From assembly GCA_018340375.1 (NCBI GenBank), contig JAFFJZ010000031.1, positions 1 through 64,000 of the forward strand: DNA of 64,000 nucleotides. Direction: 5' to 3'. The position numbers were made by a program, and so were the translations under genes. Numbering within the stretch: position 1 is the first letter of the stretch; every line of letters begins with the position of its first letter. This document shows, piece by piece, positions 35,715 through 47,034 of the stretch. The notes beneath the pieces were generated by a model that saw only the letters and a program-made list of their open reading frames with translations, was not told where the DNA came from and made no database searches. Source of the DNA: Gonatopus flavifemur. Its lineage: Eukaryota; Arthropoda; Insecta; Hymenoptera; Dryinidae.

Positions 35715-36070
35715 TTTACTTACCCCATTTTCTGAAGGATGAAATTTTGAGTATCGATAAATTGAGATAAATTCAGTGATCTAGGGTTGCCTGGAGGAAT
35801 ACAGGAACAACGTCCAGAAAGAGGGTCACTTCCGGTGAAAATTTTGTCGACTTACTTACCTCATTTTCTAAAGGATGAAATTTTGAGCACTGATAGTGTT
35901 AATTGAAACAAATTCAATGACCTAGGGTTGCTTGGTCGAATCATGGAACGAGGCTGTGGCAACACGGTTTTTTTATCGGGTTCTTTATCGACTTACTCAC
36001 CCCATTTTCTGGAGGATGAAATTTTGAGCACCGATAGTGCTCATTGAGACGAATTCAATGACCCTAGAAA
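35715..36070 (+). repeat. Tandem repeat, three copies of about 135-141 bp
   Basis: CATTTTCTgaAGGATGAAATTTTGAG starts at about 35727, 35862 and 36003. Each copy continues with an AATTCAaTGAcCTAGGGTTGC block. The third copy is cut by the retroelement sequence starting near 36065. Confidence 0.8.
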
Positions 36071-37151
36071 ATAATTATAATAAAAATCTCTACTCAAACG
36101 TACTATCCCCCTATGGACTAATTGATATGATTGAATCTCCAACCAGGGAAGAATTCATGGGAAATAGTCCCACTTCCACATGCATTGACCACGTGATTAC
36201 CAACATTGAATTCACTGAAGTATTCGCACATGTAATCATGAATAAAATAGCGGACTCCTATTTGACAGGCATGACTGTAAAAACAGGAGAAGAAATTAAC
36301 GGATAAATAATACCCAAAACAATCAAATATATTAATACGACAATAGTGAATAGTCAAATCAGAGAAATAGATTGGTCATACCTAATGGAAAGCCAAGATC
36401 CGGAATACATATACGGGGAAATTGTTGATAGTTCAAATCAAATATACAATCGTAGTCAATCTGAGAAGAAAATCATTATTATTAAAAATAATAAACGATG
36501 GATGGATAAACAAATTCTAGAACAGATAAGGAGAAAAGAGGAATTAAGGACACGGGTTTAGAAAGATAGGCACAATGGAACATTAAAATCTGAATTCAAA
36601 CGAGTAAGAAACGGGCTAGTGAAATTGATTGAAAAATCAAAAAGTGATTACTATTACAAAATAATAGGGAGAAAAAACAGGAAATATGAGAGAGACGTGG
36701 AAATGTATCAATCAAATATTAGGTAGGAAAAAGAAATTATCAGCATACGAAACCATTTAAAATTCTTCCGGAACTGAAGACAAGGATGATGTAGGAAATA
36801 GATTCTCATTAGCCTTCCAGGAGAAGATAAGTCAAATACGACAGTTATTAGAAAATGAAGATTCCCAAAACACTACAGACATACTCTGGAAAGATGATGA
36901 TATAGAAAGAATTAGTAGTTCTAATATCAGAAAGATGACTGAATCAGACATAAAAGGTATATTCAAAAAGATGAAAGTTAATTGTGCGCCAGGGAAAGAT
37001 GGAATCAAGATGATAGATCTGAAGAATAATATCGAAATCTTCGGTCCAGCAATGACCCACTTATGTAATTGTACACTCAGCACAGGAAAAATGCCTGAAA
37101 AAATGGAAATGGTTATTTTGACACCGATATGTAAAAACGGAAGAAAAAATA

Positions 37152-37718
37152 GGGTGTTCCAGAACTCGCTGGAACTGGCTGGAGGGATTGTTCTTTGGTG
37201 AAAACTAAGAATATTGGTCTTTGGATCAAGCCGATCCGACGCTTATTTCTCGAGATATGAGCATTTTTAGGTTTTTTTTCAAATCCAACTCATCCAACAG
37301 CATTATGTGCTACGTACTGCAGCTTGATACCATTCGCTAAGTTGGAAAACGGTGGATCTCTGGAAAAAAATTTGTACTATCCTATCATTTTTTGTTCCAG
37401 AGCTACAGCGATTTGAAGTTGCTAAGTTCTGATTGGCTGAGAGCTCAAAAATTTCCAATCACTGTAGCTCTGGAACAAAGGATGATAGGATAGTTCAATT
37501 CTTTTTCCAGAGATCCGCCGTTTTCCAACTTATCGAATGGTGTCAAGCTCCAGTACGTAGCACATAATGCTGTTGAGTGATTTGGATTTGAAAAAAAATC
37601 TAAAAATGCTCATATCTCGAGAACTAAGCGTCGGATCGATTTGATCCAAAGACCAATCTTCTTAGTTTTCACTAGAGAACAATTCCTCCAGCCAGTTCCA
37701 GCGAGTTCTGAAACACCC
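37152..37718. repeat. Long palindromic MITE, GGGTGTT type (567 bp)
   Basis: GGGTGTTCCAGAACTCGCTG pairs with the complement ending AACACCC at 37718. The arms of about 250 bp stay paired through CATATCTCGAG and GCACATAATGCTGTT blocks to a centre near 37430. It sits inside the reverse-transcriptase gene. TA lies left of it, but the right flank has extra CG before TA. Confidence 0.8.
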
Positions 37719-38503
37719 CGTATACGCAGACGATATTGGGATGCGATTCGCTCATGAAAACCTGGAGACAGGAATGAAATTAATACGAGAAGATATAAAT
37801 GATATATGTAAACATTTGAATGTAAATAAACTAGTGATAAATGCGAAAAAAACACAGGTCAATATGCTTTGCAGTGATCGTATTGATTTTAATCTACAAA
37901 ATGGGAATAATAAATTAGAAATACATACACATCGATGTTTGATGGGAGCGAACTGTGAAAATTGCACCAGCTTGGAATACTCATCGACTGTAAAATACTT
38001 GGAAATGCTAATAGACTCGGACCTTAAATGGAAATCTCACATTGAGAACTTATGTAATAAACTGAGACTAATTCTGTACAAAATATCACTAGAGAACAAT
38101 TCCTCCAGCCAGTTCCAGCGAGTTCTGAAACACCCCGTATACGCAGACGATATTGGGATGCGATTTGCTCATGAAAACCTGGAGACAGGAATGAAATTAA
38201 TACGAGAAGATATAAATAATATATGTAAACATTTAAATGTAAATAAACTAGTGATAAATGCGAAAAAAACACAGGTCAATATGCTTTGCAGTGATCGTAT
38301 TGATTTTAATCTACAAAATGGGAATAATAAATTAGAAATACATACACATCGATGTTTGATGGGAGCGAACTGTGAAAATTGCACCAGCTTGGAATACTCA
38401 TCGACTGTAAAATACTTGGGAATGCTAATAGACTCGGACCTTAAATGGAAATCTCACATTGAGAACTTATGTAATAAACTGAGACTAATTCTGTACAAAA
38501 TAT
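37670..38503 (+). repeat. 417-bp in-frame tandem duplication
   Basis: Positions 37670-38086 and 38087-38503 differ at about four sites, for example GATTCGCTC against GATTTGCTC. The unit fuses the last ~49 bp of the palindromic MITE to the YADD-to-thumb part of the reverse transcriptase. It is 139 codons long, so one frame of 362 codons (37741-38829) reads through both copies. Confidence 0.9.
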
Positions 38504-38879
38504 ACTATGTCAACAAGCAACTCACCATAAATACAAAAAAGACATTATATTATACCCTCTTAGGATCCCATCTTAGATATGGAATAACGATTCATAGTAG
38601 AGCACCAGAATATCTGAAAATGAGGATCACAGCATTAACTAACAGAATAAATAAAACAACGTTCGATCGTGGGAACACAAAGCAATTAGGGATAAAGAAC
38701 TATGAACAGTCATATAAATATGTATTAATTATAAGATATTATTCCACACGAGAATATAGAGAGAAACAGTATTGTACGACATATAACATAAGAGAAACAA
38801 GTTATGTATATAAAACTGCGAATTATTGAACTCACTTCAACAAAGCTTCGAATGCATTCTACTTACCAAATCTATTTAA

Positions 38880-39157
38880 CTCTCAAACGTCACACTATTG
38901 CGAATTCGCACCGTCAAAATGTCACTTTTCAAAAAAAATTTTTTTTGGCAATCGCATTTTTCATCAACAAATAATAATTTTTTCCAAAAATAAGCTATGT
39001 CATTTGATTGCTCGGAAAATTTTATCCTATATTTCATATAAATTTTTTATATTTACGTTGAAAAACAAAGAAAATGAAAAGGTTGAAAGTTCACGAAATC
39101 CCAATTCGCACTAGTGTGACTTGTACGGTAACCAACTCGAAGTGTGACATTTGAGAG
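38880..39157. repeat. MITE with TTAA target duplication (278 bp)
   Basis: CTCTCAAACGTCACACT pairs with AGTGTGACATTTGAGAG, one mismatch. TTAA stands at 38876-38879 and 39158-39161. TTAA duplication is typical of piggyBac (also Kolobok) elements. It lies in the tail of the non-LTR element's coding region. Confidence 0.85.
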
Positions 39158-39248
39158 TTAATGAACTATTAGAAGAGATTGATAACTTCGGCGGAATTGA
39201 TAATTACAAGAAACTGAGAAGGATAACATTAAACTACTTATTCAATGA

Positions 39249-39375
39249 GGATGGGGGCCAAATTAACGAAAAACCAAATCAACGAAAAGTTGGTTGGAAA
39301 GAGAGATACGTCACACTCTCTCTTTTCGAACACTGATTTCGTTAATTTGTCTTTTCGTTGATTTGGCCCTCATCC
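39249..39375. repeat. MITE, GGATGGGGGCC type, copy 1 (127 bp)
   Basis: GGATGGGGGCCAAATTAACG pairs with CGTTGATTTGGCCCTCATCC. The 8-bp TTCAATGA lies on both sides (39241-39248 and 39376-39383). This duplication length suggests a hAT-mobilised element. Confidence 0.85.
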
Positions 39376-39536
39376 TTCAATGAGAATGCGTAATGTATGG
39401 ATTTCAATGGTTATTATGAACATCTGTAGGTGGGTTTTGACAGATGGAGGTGAACAATGACGGACATATTGGAATTTCGGACATAGAATCATAAGAGAAA
39501 GTACACAGGCTTGAATGAAGTTATTCTCGATCAAAC

Positions 39537-40461
39537 ATGTCAGCTTACGAGCCAAATTCTCGTCATTTGCGGGAGGTTTTGATTTTCTGCTTTAATATGA
39601 AGAAATCGGCGGCTGAGGCTCATTGAATGTTCTCAATTACCTATGGTGAGGCTGCTATTAGTGGAAGAACGTGCCGAGAGTGGTTTCAACGCTTCAAGAA
39701 CGGTGATTTTAACGTCGAAGCCCAGCATGGCAGTGGAAGAGAGAAGATTTCCGAAGATGCAGAATTGGAGGCATCACTTGATCAAGACTCGTGTCAAACG
39801 CAACAAGAATTGGCAGGATCATTGGGAGTGACGCAACGAGCCATTTCAAAACGCCTGAAAGTCATGGGAATGATTCAGAAACAGGGAGATTGGGTGCCGT
39901 ACGAGTGGAAGCCGGAGGATGTTGAACGGCGTTTGTGTGTTTGTGAACAGCTGCTTGCAAGGCAAATACGGAAGGGATTTCTGCATCGCATCATTACGAA
40001 AATCCCAAGCGCAGAAAATCATGGGAATAACTCGGCCATGCTTCTACGTCGAAGGCCAAACCGAATATTCACGGTTCTAAGGTTATGCTCAGCATTTGGT
40101 GAGACCAGCTCGGCGTAGTGTATTATGAGTTGATAAAACCGACTGAAACAATCACAGGCGATCGTTATCGAACGCAATTAATGCGTTTGAGCCGAGCATT
40201 GAAAGACAAACGCCCGCAATACAACGAGACACATGATGGAGTGATTTTATAGCATGACAATGCTCGACCCGGTGTTGCGAAAGTGGTCAAGACATACTTG
40301 GAAACTTTGACATGAGAAGTCCTACCCCACCCGCCGTATTCTCCAGACGTTGCTCCCTCGGACTATCACTTGTCTGGATCAATGGCACACGGCCTAGCTG
40401 ACCAGCACTCCCGGTCTCATGGAGAAGTAGAAAATTGGATCGATTCGTGGATCGCTTCATA
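39537..40461 (+). pseudogene. Mariner transposase 2, decayed
   Basis: Starting at an ATG at 39537, the frame gives SRHLREVLIFCFNMKKSAAE, a TGA at about 39624, helix-turn-helix sequence with CREWFQRFKNGDF, LGVTQRAISKRLKVMG and WVPYEW. Then HRIIT is joined directly to KIPSAE: about 24 bp are deleted, and with them the first catalytic Asp block (GDEKW in relatives). After frame changes, HDNARPGVAKVV (second Asp) and YSPDVAPSDYHL (third) follow. Terminal repeats were not identified. It resembles the irritans/mellifera group and mariner 1. Confidence 0.85.
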
Positions 40462-40967
40462 AGATGCACTGAGAAGAATGAATTGTGAAAATAACTTCTA
40501 TTTCGTATATTTTTCACCCGCCAAATAATGAAAACTAAAGCCAGCCTTTCAAAAGTGAAAAGTACCTTTTCAGTGTTGAAATTCACCGAACATTCGGTTT
40601 GATTCACCAAAAAGATGGTATTTATCATCTAACTCATGGTAATAATAACCAAAATGTTGTATTTTTCACTATCAAATACATTACTATATTGAAACATGAT
40701 TTCTACAATGCAGATTTTTCTCAGTGTGACCAGTTTTTTCGACGTTTTTTCTACTTGAGAGCTTCTCTCTGATCATTCGTTTCCTGGGATTCTCCGCAAG
40801 GTCCTCCTTCGAGGCACTTCCCATAGTATGTCTGAAAGAAATTATCAACAGTTCTTTCCAGAGCTATCATCTCCTCACATTGGTTCGCATTCAACGGTTT
40901 TACTGGGGAAGTGAATTCCAGCTTATGTATCATTATCGATAGTTGATTAAACCTTCCCATCCTGAAT

Positions 40968-43556
40968 ATGTTCCCTACGCACTGTGATAGATGTTGCAAT
41001 CCGTACAACCAAGAAGGCCACAAAGGGAACCAACTTCGCCGTATCTCGAGCGCTTCCAGACGAGAATTCTCAAATTTATCTGACAATGATAAAATTTGCG
41101 GAGCATGTAGAAAACTGAAAAATCCTGGAATGGATGAAGTTACGTGTGTCCCATCAAATCTGGATCAACCAAATGATAATTTGGCGCATAATTCGGGTAA
41201 TAATATTTCTGGACCATCTGATGTACCTCCACCATCATCCAGTGAAATTGATTCGAATCAACGCTCACCAAGAGAGCTCGAGTTGGAGGATATGTTGAAC
41301 GGTTTGAAAGAAAAATTTTCCTCTCTTCAAACTAACGATCCTCTGAGATTGAGCATATTGACTATAGCTCCAGATGCATGGAGTGCGAGTAAAATTCCTC
41401 GGGAATTCAATTGTTCAAAGCGATTTGCAAAAAAAGGTGAAGAATTGAGAATTTCTAACGGCATTTTAGCTGGTACAACTGCTAAGGGTGGTCAACTATT
41501 GCCGGAAATTACTGTCAGACGAATTACCGATTTCTACAATAGTGACGAGAATAGCAGAACCATGCCCGGTATAAAAGATGTGGTTTCGGTGCAAACTGAC
41601 GAGGGTAGGCATTTGATTCAGAAACGTTCCCTTCTATCCGACCTTTGAGGTCTTTATGACATTTATAATAAATCCTGTCCTGAATATCCGGTTAGTTTCA
41701 GTAAACTCGCTCAACTCCGACCAAAACATTGTATACTCGCTGGTGGGAGTGGTACGCATTCGATCTGTGTCTGTACGATTCATCAAAAGTGTAAGTTGAT
41801 GTTTGACTCTTTTGAAAATCAATTTGAAAAATCTCACTAAGGATTCCGATGTAGTTTTGAGCGATTACAAAGACTGTTTACGCCGAATCGTATGCGAAAG
41901 TCCTCATCCAGATTGTTTCATTGGTGAATGCGAGAAATTCCCGGGCACTATTGAATTCGAAGAATATCTGAAAAGACTATTAGAGGAGAATAATATTCAT
42001 CGTGTACAGTTCAGTACATGGACAGCTACTGACAGATCAACTCTTCGGACGCAAATTCATCTGTCATCGGAATTTGTTGATGAATTGTGCGAAAAACTGC
42101 TCATACTGAATCCTCATTCTTTTATTGCAAAAGAACAATCCCGATTTCATCAGGAAAGGAAAGAAAATTTGGAAGAGGGTGAAGTTCTTGCGGTATTAGA
42201 TTTTTCTGAAAATTACAAGTATGTTGCGCAAGATGCATCGCGAGCATTCCATTTCAACAATTCACAATGTACCGTTTCACCTATCGTCTGCTACTGTAAG
42301 AAAGAGTTGAGGATTGAACATAAAAGTTTTATTTTCTTGTCAGATAGTACACTTCATGATACAGCTTCTGTATATACTGTACAAAAAATTCTGATCCCTG
42401 AATTGAAGACGATCATTCTTGGACTGATAAGGATTATTCACTTGAGTAATGGGGCGAAGCAGCATTTCAAAAATAAATTTCAGATGTTGAACCTCATGCA
42501 TCATGAAGAGGATTTTCGTGTCCAAGCGGAATGGCACTTCCATGCTACTGCACACGGCGTAGGTGCTGTATTCAGGAGAGAAGCTGTACGAACTAGCCTC
42601 CTCTGTGAACCGAATGATGCCATTATTCCGTTCAAAAACCTCGTTGATTGGGGTCAGAGGAATTCAAAAAATATCAGAATACTATCTTATGATGACAAGA
42701 AGCACCAAAAGATATAGAGACATTTGAATAAAAGATTTGATGCTGCTCCAGCAGTTCCAGAAATTCTGAAGAATCACTGTTTTATACCAATTAATAAAGA
42801 GCAAATGGCGATCAACAGATATTCTAAACATTGTCATACACCGATTTGTTCATATCAAGGTTTCAAAAAAATTAGCAAACATCAAACATGGGCGAACATT
42901 GAAGCGTGCTTTTTGAATCTGAATCAGTGAAATTCATTGCAATCAATTATGGGAATACGAACTGTTGATAACCACTGTTGAATCAGTGAATATACATTGA
43001 TAGAATAGTGTTCAGGTACTAATCCAATAGTGGTCAGTATATTCAGAACTGATTCGCAATCGAATTTCACTGATTCAGGTTCAGAAAACAGTGCGATACA
43101 ATTACTGTGAAATTAATATTGCTGAATATTGAAGAATATCACAGTCTCATCGCCCGCTATCAATTCTAAAACAGACCTTTTTAAGGGTTCGTAGATAACA
43201 CAAAGTGTTCCTTTAGAATTCTTCAGCGTTTGAAAATTGTTCAGGAATGCTGGATATCATTCCTTGAACATCTTGAAAAATCCCATGTAAGTATTGATCA
43301 ACCTGAGGAAAAACTCAAGCTTGTTCCGAAGGTTGGTCCATGTACCAGGAACAAACCCGGGCTAAAAACAATTGGGCCAACATTGTCTCATTATTTTTCC
43401 ATTGTTTCAAATGGTCAGTCGGTCATGGTGTCCTTGTATTATGAGAATGACCACCTTATTGGCGCAATTAATTCAAATATCCAAGAACGTGAATTTGCCA
43501 GCGATGGTAGAAGCCTTTCCAAGCATGTAACATTTGTTCCCGTCGTTTCAACTTGA
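40968..43556 (+). pseudogene. Uncharacterised arthropod element protein, interrupted
   Basis: The N-terminal frame 40968-41648 has CDRCCNP and DNDKICGACRKLKN (zinc-like clusters), a conserved DAWSASKIPREFNCSKR stretch and LIQKRSLLSDL. After a TGA the same protein continues at 41649-42717 in the shifted frame, with LRPKHCILAGGSGTHSICVC, LAVLDFSENYKYVAQDASRA and HFHATAHGVGAVFRREA. The Asp in LDFSENY and the His-rich block look like an RNase-H-type nuclease core. I know the block order from many arthropod proteins labelled uncharacterised. The tail at 42724-42915 runs into a MITE. A frame at 43230-43556 (MVSLYYENDHLIGAI) may be the C-terminus. It is probably an element gene with one frameshift. 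Confidence 0.6.
42900..43098. repeat. Palindromic MITE (about 160-200 bp)
   Basis: CTGAATCAGTGAAATTC at 42919 pairs with GAATTTCACTGATTCAG ending at 43078. Weaker pairing continues outward through GCGTGCTTTTTGAAT and TTCAGAAAACAGTGCG. It cuts the mobile-element gene. Confidence 0.7.
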
Positions 43557-43694
43557 TTCCCGTGTGATATTATGAGGAAGAGACTCATAAACTAGAGTGT
43601 CGAACATTTGTTATTCCCATCACAACCCTCTGTGGTCGGAAAAACATTAGTTAAGGCTTGGTAAATCGATTGAGCCAAGTCGGGCAAAACCATT

Positions 43695-43900
43695 GGTCCA
43701 AGCTTGGCCTGATTTTATCCTTCCTGAACCTAAACCTGGGACAGAGCTCATCCTCCCCAAATCTGAACCTGGGCTTGATCGCATGTTTCCTGAACCTAAA
43801 CCTGGACCAGATCTCATCCTTCCTAAACCTGAACCTGGGCCTGATTTTATCCTCCCCAAACCTCGACCCAAACCTTCCGTAAACCTGGGCCAGACTTGGT
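43695..43900. repeat. 33-bp minisatellite, open on both strands
   Basis: Units of 33 bp encode ILPEPKPGTEL-like 11-residue repeats on the plus strand and GLGRMRSGPG-like repeats on the minus strand, about five to six copies. Both readings stay open because the unit is a multiple of three. I see no start signal or neighbour that would make it a gene. Confidence 0.75.
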
Positions 43901-44810
43901 GAAATTATTCTGCGAGAGTCTCGGCAGGTTTTGCTCTAGGCCACGATTGGGCCATTGGCCCCCACTCACACACACACCCACACACAAAGGTCATGTTTAA
44001 TGACCACTGCTTGATTCTTCATTCCTGACCGAGATATGGCCTATTAGTGACTGATGAAGTGATAGAAAAAACTCATACTCGGCCCGTCACTGGGCCAGTC
44101 ATCAATCCTATCATTGGCCGATCACTTTCCCCCATTTTCGAACCCACGTGATCATCCAGCAGTCAACCACTGATGGCCAATCAATGGATATCATCACCGT
44201 ACGATTACGTCCGGTCATGGGCCAATCCTCGGTCATTATTCAGCTGGGCGTGGAACTCTGTCAACGTTTGACGATAGACAAATGATTCGCGAGCCCACTG
44301 GGACAAGAAAATGTTGAATAAATCATCACTACACTCAAAAAAGTCCTGTCTTCATCATTTTTTTCCAGTTTTTTCGGATTTGAGAGGTGATTTGATTGAA
44401 TTCGGTAATTTAGTCACATGGCATCTAGGAGCTCACATTCTTCTGTGAATTTCATGATTTTGTTGAAAATTCTCAGATGAACTCAAAAATGGTCAGGGTG
44501 GTGTAACCGTTCACAAAGAATGCTCTACATATACAGATGTGAAGAATTTCCTTTCCTATTGACAGAACCTTCGTTTTCCTTCGTAATTTGTGGCTTGCTG
44601 AACTCGTATGATATGTAATAAGCTTTGCGAAAAATTCAGTCCTCATGTGTGAAAAAGGATGTCCTTCGCTAACTTTATATTATCATCATGTTGTAAGAGA
44701 TGTAGATTAACAAACATGTGCTGAAAAATCAAATTACTCAGAATTCGAATCTCCATAATATTTCACAGTTGAAATCTCATGAGACCCAAACCAATCAATC
44801 CAAAAGAATT
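43901..44810. other. Non-coding; CA-rich and GGCC-rich patches
   Basis: A CACACACACAC run near 43965-43986 is followed by many GGCCA/TGGCC words and GGTCA/TGACC words to about 44250. Beyond that, AT-rich sequence without recognised content. Confidence 0.35.
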
Positions 44811-44932
44811 GGGTGGGGGCCGAATCAACGAAAGGACAAATCAACGAAACCATTGGTTGAAAAGAAAGAGATGTATGATGTATGATGTCTTATTCTTTTC
44901 AACTAACGGTTTCGTTGATTTGGCCCCCATCC
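44811..44932. repeat. MITE, GGATGGGGGCC type, copy 2 (122 bp)
   Basis: GGGTGGGGGCCGAATCAACG pairs with CGTTGATTTGGCCCCCATCC. Flanks AAAGAATT and ACAGAATT agree in seven of eight positions, fitting an aged 8-bp duplication. The centre differs from copy 1. Confidence 0.8.
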
Positions 44933-44940
44933 ACAGAATT

Positions 44941-45890
44941 CCGATGTGTTTATCAAGTTTAAGAATAGAAAAATGATAATGCCGATCTCGTCTATTATAG
45001 GGAATAGATTTCAAGGCCGAAGATTTCAATTCACATCCCTCAATCAGTAACGGGGAACACATTTGTTTTACATTATATGAGGTAAACGGCATTATATTAA
45101 CTTTTTTCTCATATATAATGATCTTAAGCTTGAAGACGTTTTTTTCCTGTCCCTCAAACAGTTGACTGACATGTATGATACGCAAAACAGAGGATAGAAA
45201 TGGGAAAATTATGAATTATTTATATATAATCCTAAATCGCCCCTCCTAAATGTTTCGTGCATTTTAGAAAAGCATACAGATAAAGTTAGTCACAATAGTT
45301 ATTATCGCCAAAAAGATTACTATGGATCCGTTGAACACAAAATTTCCGACCACATCGTTGAATTCTATTCGTGACCGTTTTGAAATTTCTTTTATCCATC
45401 TTCAGGACAATATTTGAATATCATTAATTTATTCTATCTAGTAGTCAGCTCCACAGAATCACCTTCGAATCTTCTTTCTTGGGACCATCCAGTCGACCAG
45501 TCCATGAACTTCCCGATATCAGCAAAGACATCCTTCAAAAGGAGATCCGTCGCCAGGAAAAAGATTCGGGGTGATTCTTTCGTCGTCCTTGATTACCTCG
45601 GAAGTAATTCGATGATATTTCAGTATATTCCCAACAGTAGAGTGTGTCCGGGACCCGCAATGGCTCGTTTTCTGGCCGGTAGGCTCCCATTCGGAGCTCC
45701 AAGCGATGACCTTTGGAACGTGTTTCCACCACGTTACAACATGTTTTGGGAATATTTGGGAAGCATGCCTTGTCCATGTTGGTATCGTCCACATGCCATG
45801 AAACTTGGCGTATGATCAATTCACGGGATGTGAGTTAGGTTGTGTGTATTCCAAGCGAATCGGGATTGAGTGAAGAAAATGGTAAGCACT
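44941..45890. other. Unassigned DNA with an unrecognised frame
   Basis: A 133-codon plus-strand frame at 45414-45815 overlaps two minus-strand frames of 91 and 94 codons. None shows a domain I know, and the overlap makes all doubtful. AT-rich elsewhere. Confidence 0.3.
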
Positions 45891-46020
45891 GAGCTTCTAG
45901 AAAATATGAAATTTTCGTAAGTACCGATCCCATGCGGATATCTTCCTTTCCTATCATTCAATCTTCATGAAACTTCCACCACAATTTTGGGCAGTGTTGA
46001 GAGTAACCTTATATGAGTTT

Positions 46021-46242
46021 CTAACTGATCCATACAGAAAAACGGGGAACCGAAAGAAAACATGACTTCAAAACTCGTGGTTCTACGACAGAGTGAGTTA
46101 CATTCGAATTGGTTGAGAAATGTGGAAAAAGAGTCTTCACACCAACAGATCTTCTTGTAACATTCAACTCTGCAGTAGCCAAGTTACCCACTATCAAAGA
46201 ACTACGTTCGCATGATGATGATGCCTGCGGGCCCGCTTTCAC
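46021..46242 (-). pseudogene. N-terminal fragment of the 29.5-kb element gene
   Basis: ASSSCERSSLIVGNLATAEL then NVTRRSVGVK parallels ASSSCDRSFSVVGN and NVTRRSVGVK at 29490-29600. The similarity ends after about 45 residues, where tandem-repeat sequence takes over. Confidence 0.65.
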
Positions 46243-46339
46243 ACCCTGACCAGCCGCCGACGCTGGGGTTTCGAATCCCTATGTCACCATCTTCATACTA
46301 TGTGGCTCTCTTGTGCCTGCCATGACGGACCCCAGATAC

Positions 46340-47000
46340 GTGCTCAGCGACCCCACAGCCATATGAGTTGTGGTGATATCCGAGTTCTAGTGGATTTCTT
46401 CAATTTGACCTTGAAATGACCTTCACCTCAACCTGTTGAGATCAAATAGACTCCGGGTTGGTGTTCAGTGACCCCAAGAACACATAGTCATGGTAATATG
46501 TCTATTCCAGTGAATTTCTCCAATTTGACGTTGGAATGACCATGACCTTGACCTGACAAGATCAAACGGACCCCACATTCGTGTTCCACGATCCCAAAAA
46601 CATACAGGGTGTGGTGATATATCTACTTCAGCGAATTCCTCCAATGAAACGTTGAAATGACCTCTGTATGACCCTGCCCTCGTCCTGATGAGATCAAACA
46701 GACCCCAGATTCGTGTTCAGCGGCCGCAAAACCCCAGGTCATGGTGATATTTTTGCGTCAGCAAATTTCTCCAATTCGACCTCGAAATGCCCATTGTATG
46801 ATCTTGCTCTTGGACCGATAGGATCAAACACACCACAGATTCATGTTCAGCGACCCAAGAAACATATAGGTTGCGGTGATATCCCTGCCTCAGCGAATTT
46901 CTTCAGTTTGACCTGGAATGACCTTGACCTTGACCTGATGGGACCAAATGGACCCCGGATTCGTGTCCAGCGACCCCAAAAACATATGGATATGGTAGTC
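46340..47000 (-). repeat. AGGTCA-rich minisatellite, reversed array
   Basis: On the plus strand the words TGACCTTGACCTGA, ATTCGTGTTCAGCGACCCCA and GGTGATAT recur about every 120-130 bp for five or six units. This is the complement of the 21148-21850 array. Confidence 0.85.
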
Positions 47001-47034
47001 AAGTCCGTCGGAGTGAACACTTTTTTTTGTGGGG

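Larger units (their letters stand above)
36071..39391 (+). pseudogene. Non-LTR retrotransposon, decayed and invaded
   Basis: The end of an AP-endonuclease domain (STCIDHVITNIEF near 36180) is followed by linker sequence, then reverse-transcriptase start INFO: CAPGKDGI and GKMPEKMEMVILTPICKNG (36985-37135), broken by frame changes. An insert follows, then YADD with FAHENLETGMKLI (37725 on, and again 38143 on), a thumb region and tail to 39391 (NELLEEIDNFGG after another insert). Motifs between the fingers and YADD are missing. It belongs to the EEP-bearing Jockey/CR1-like superclade by domain order; the clade is not fixed. Three MITEs and a duplication disrupt it. Confidence 0.75.
45891..47034 (-). 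repeat. Composite dispersed repeat, inverted copy
   Basis: Read on the minus strand: a junction piece like 17095-17135, a 120-bp-class minisatellite (about 47000-46340), the GGGATTCGAAACCCC block (46275), the N-terminal frame like 29490-29600, and a unit of the 28.1-28.8 kb tandem repeat. The same parts lie on the plus strand at 17.1/21.1-21.9 kb and at 28.1-29.6 kb, so they belong to one repeat family. Confidence 0.7.

Noticed and set aside
40751..41086. 111-codon minus-strand frame
   Set aside because: It overlaps the zinc-cluster start of the plus-strand element protein, whose motifs are recognisable. The minus reading has none.
42724..42930. Independent 68-codon gene
   Set aside because: It is the continuation of the preceding element protein, and its last codons are MITE sequence.
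45414..45819. 133-codon plus-strand frame and the overlapping minus-strand frames
   Set aside because: Three overlapping readings, none with a known domain or splice support.
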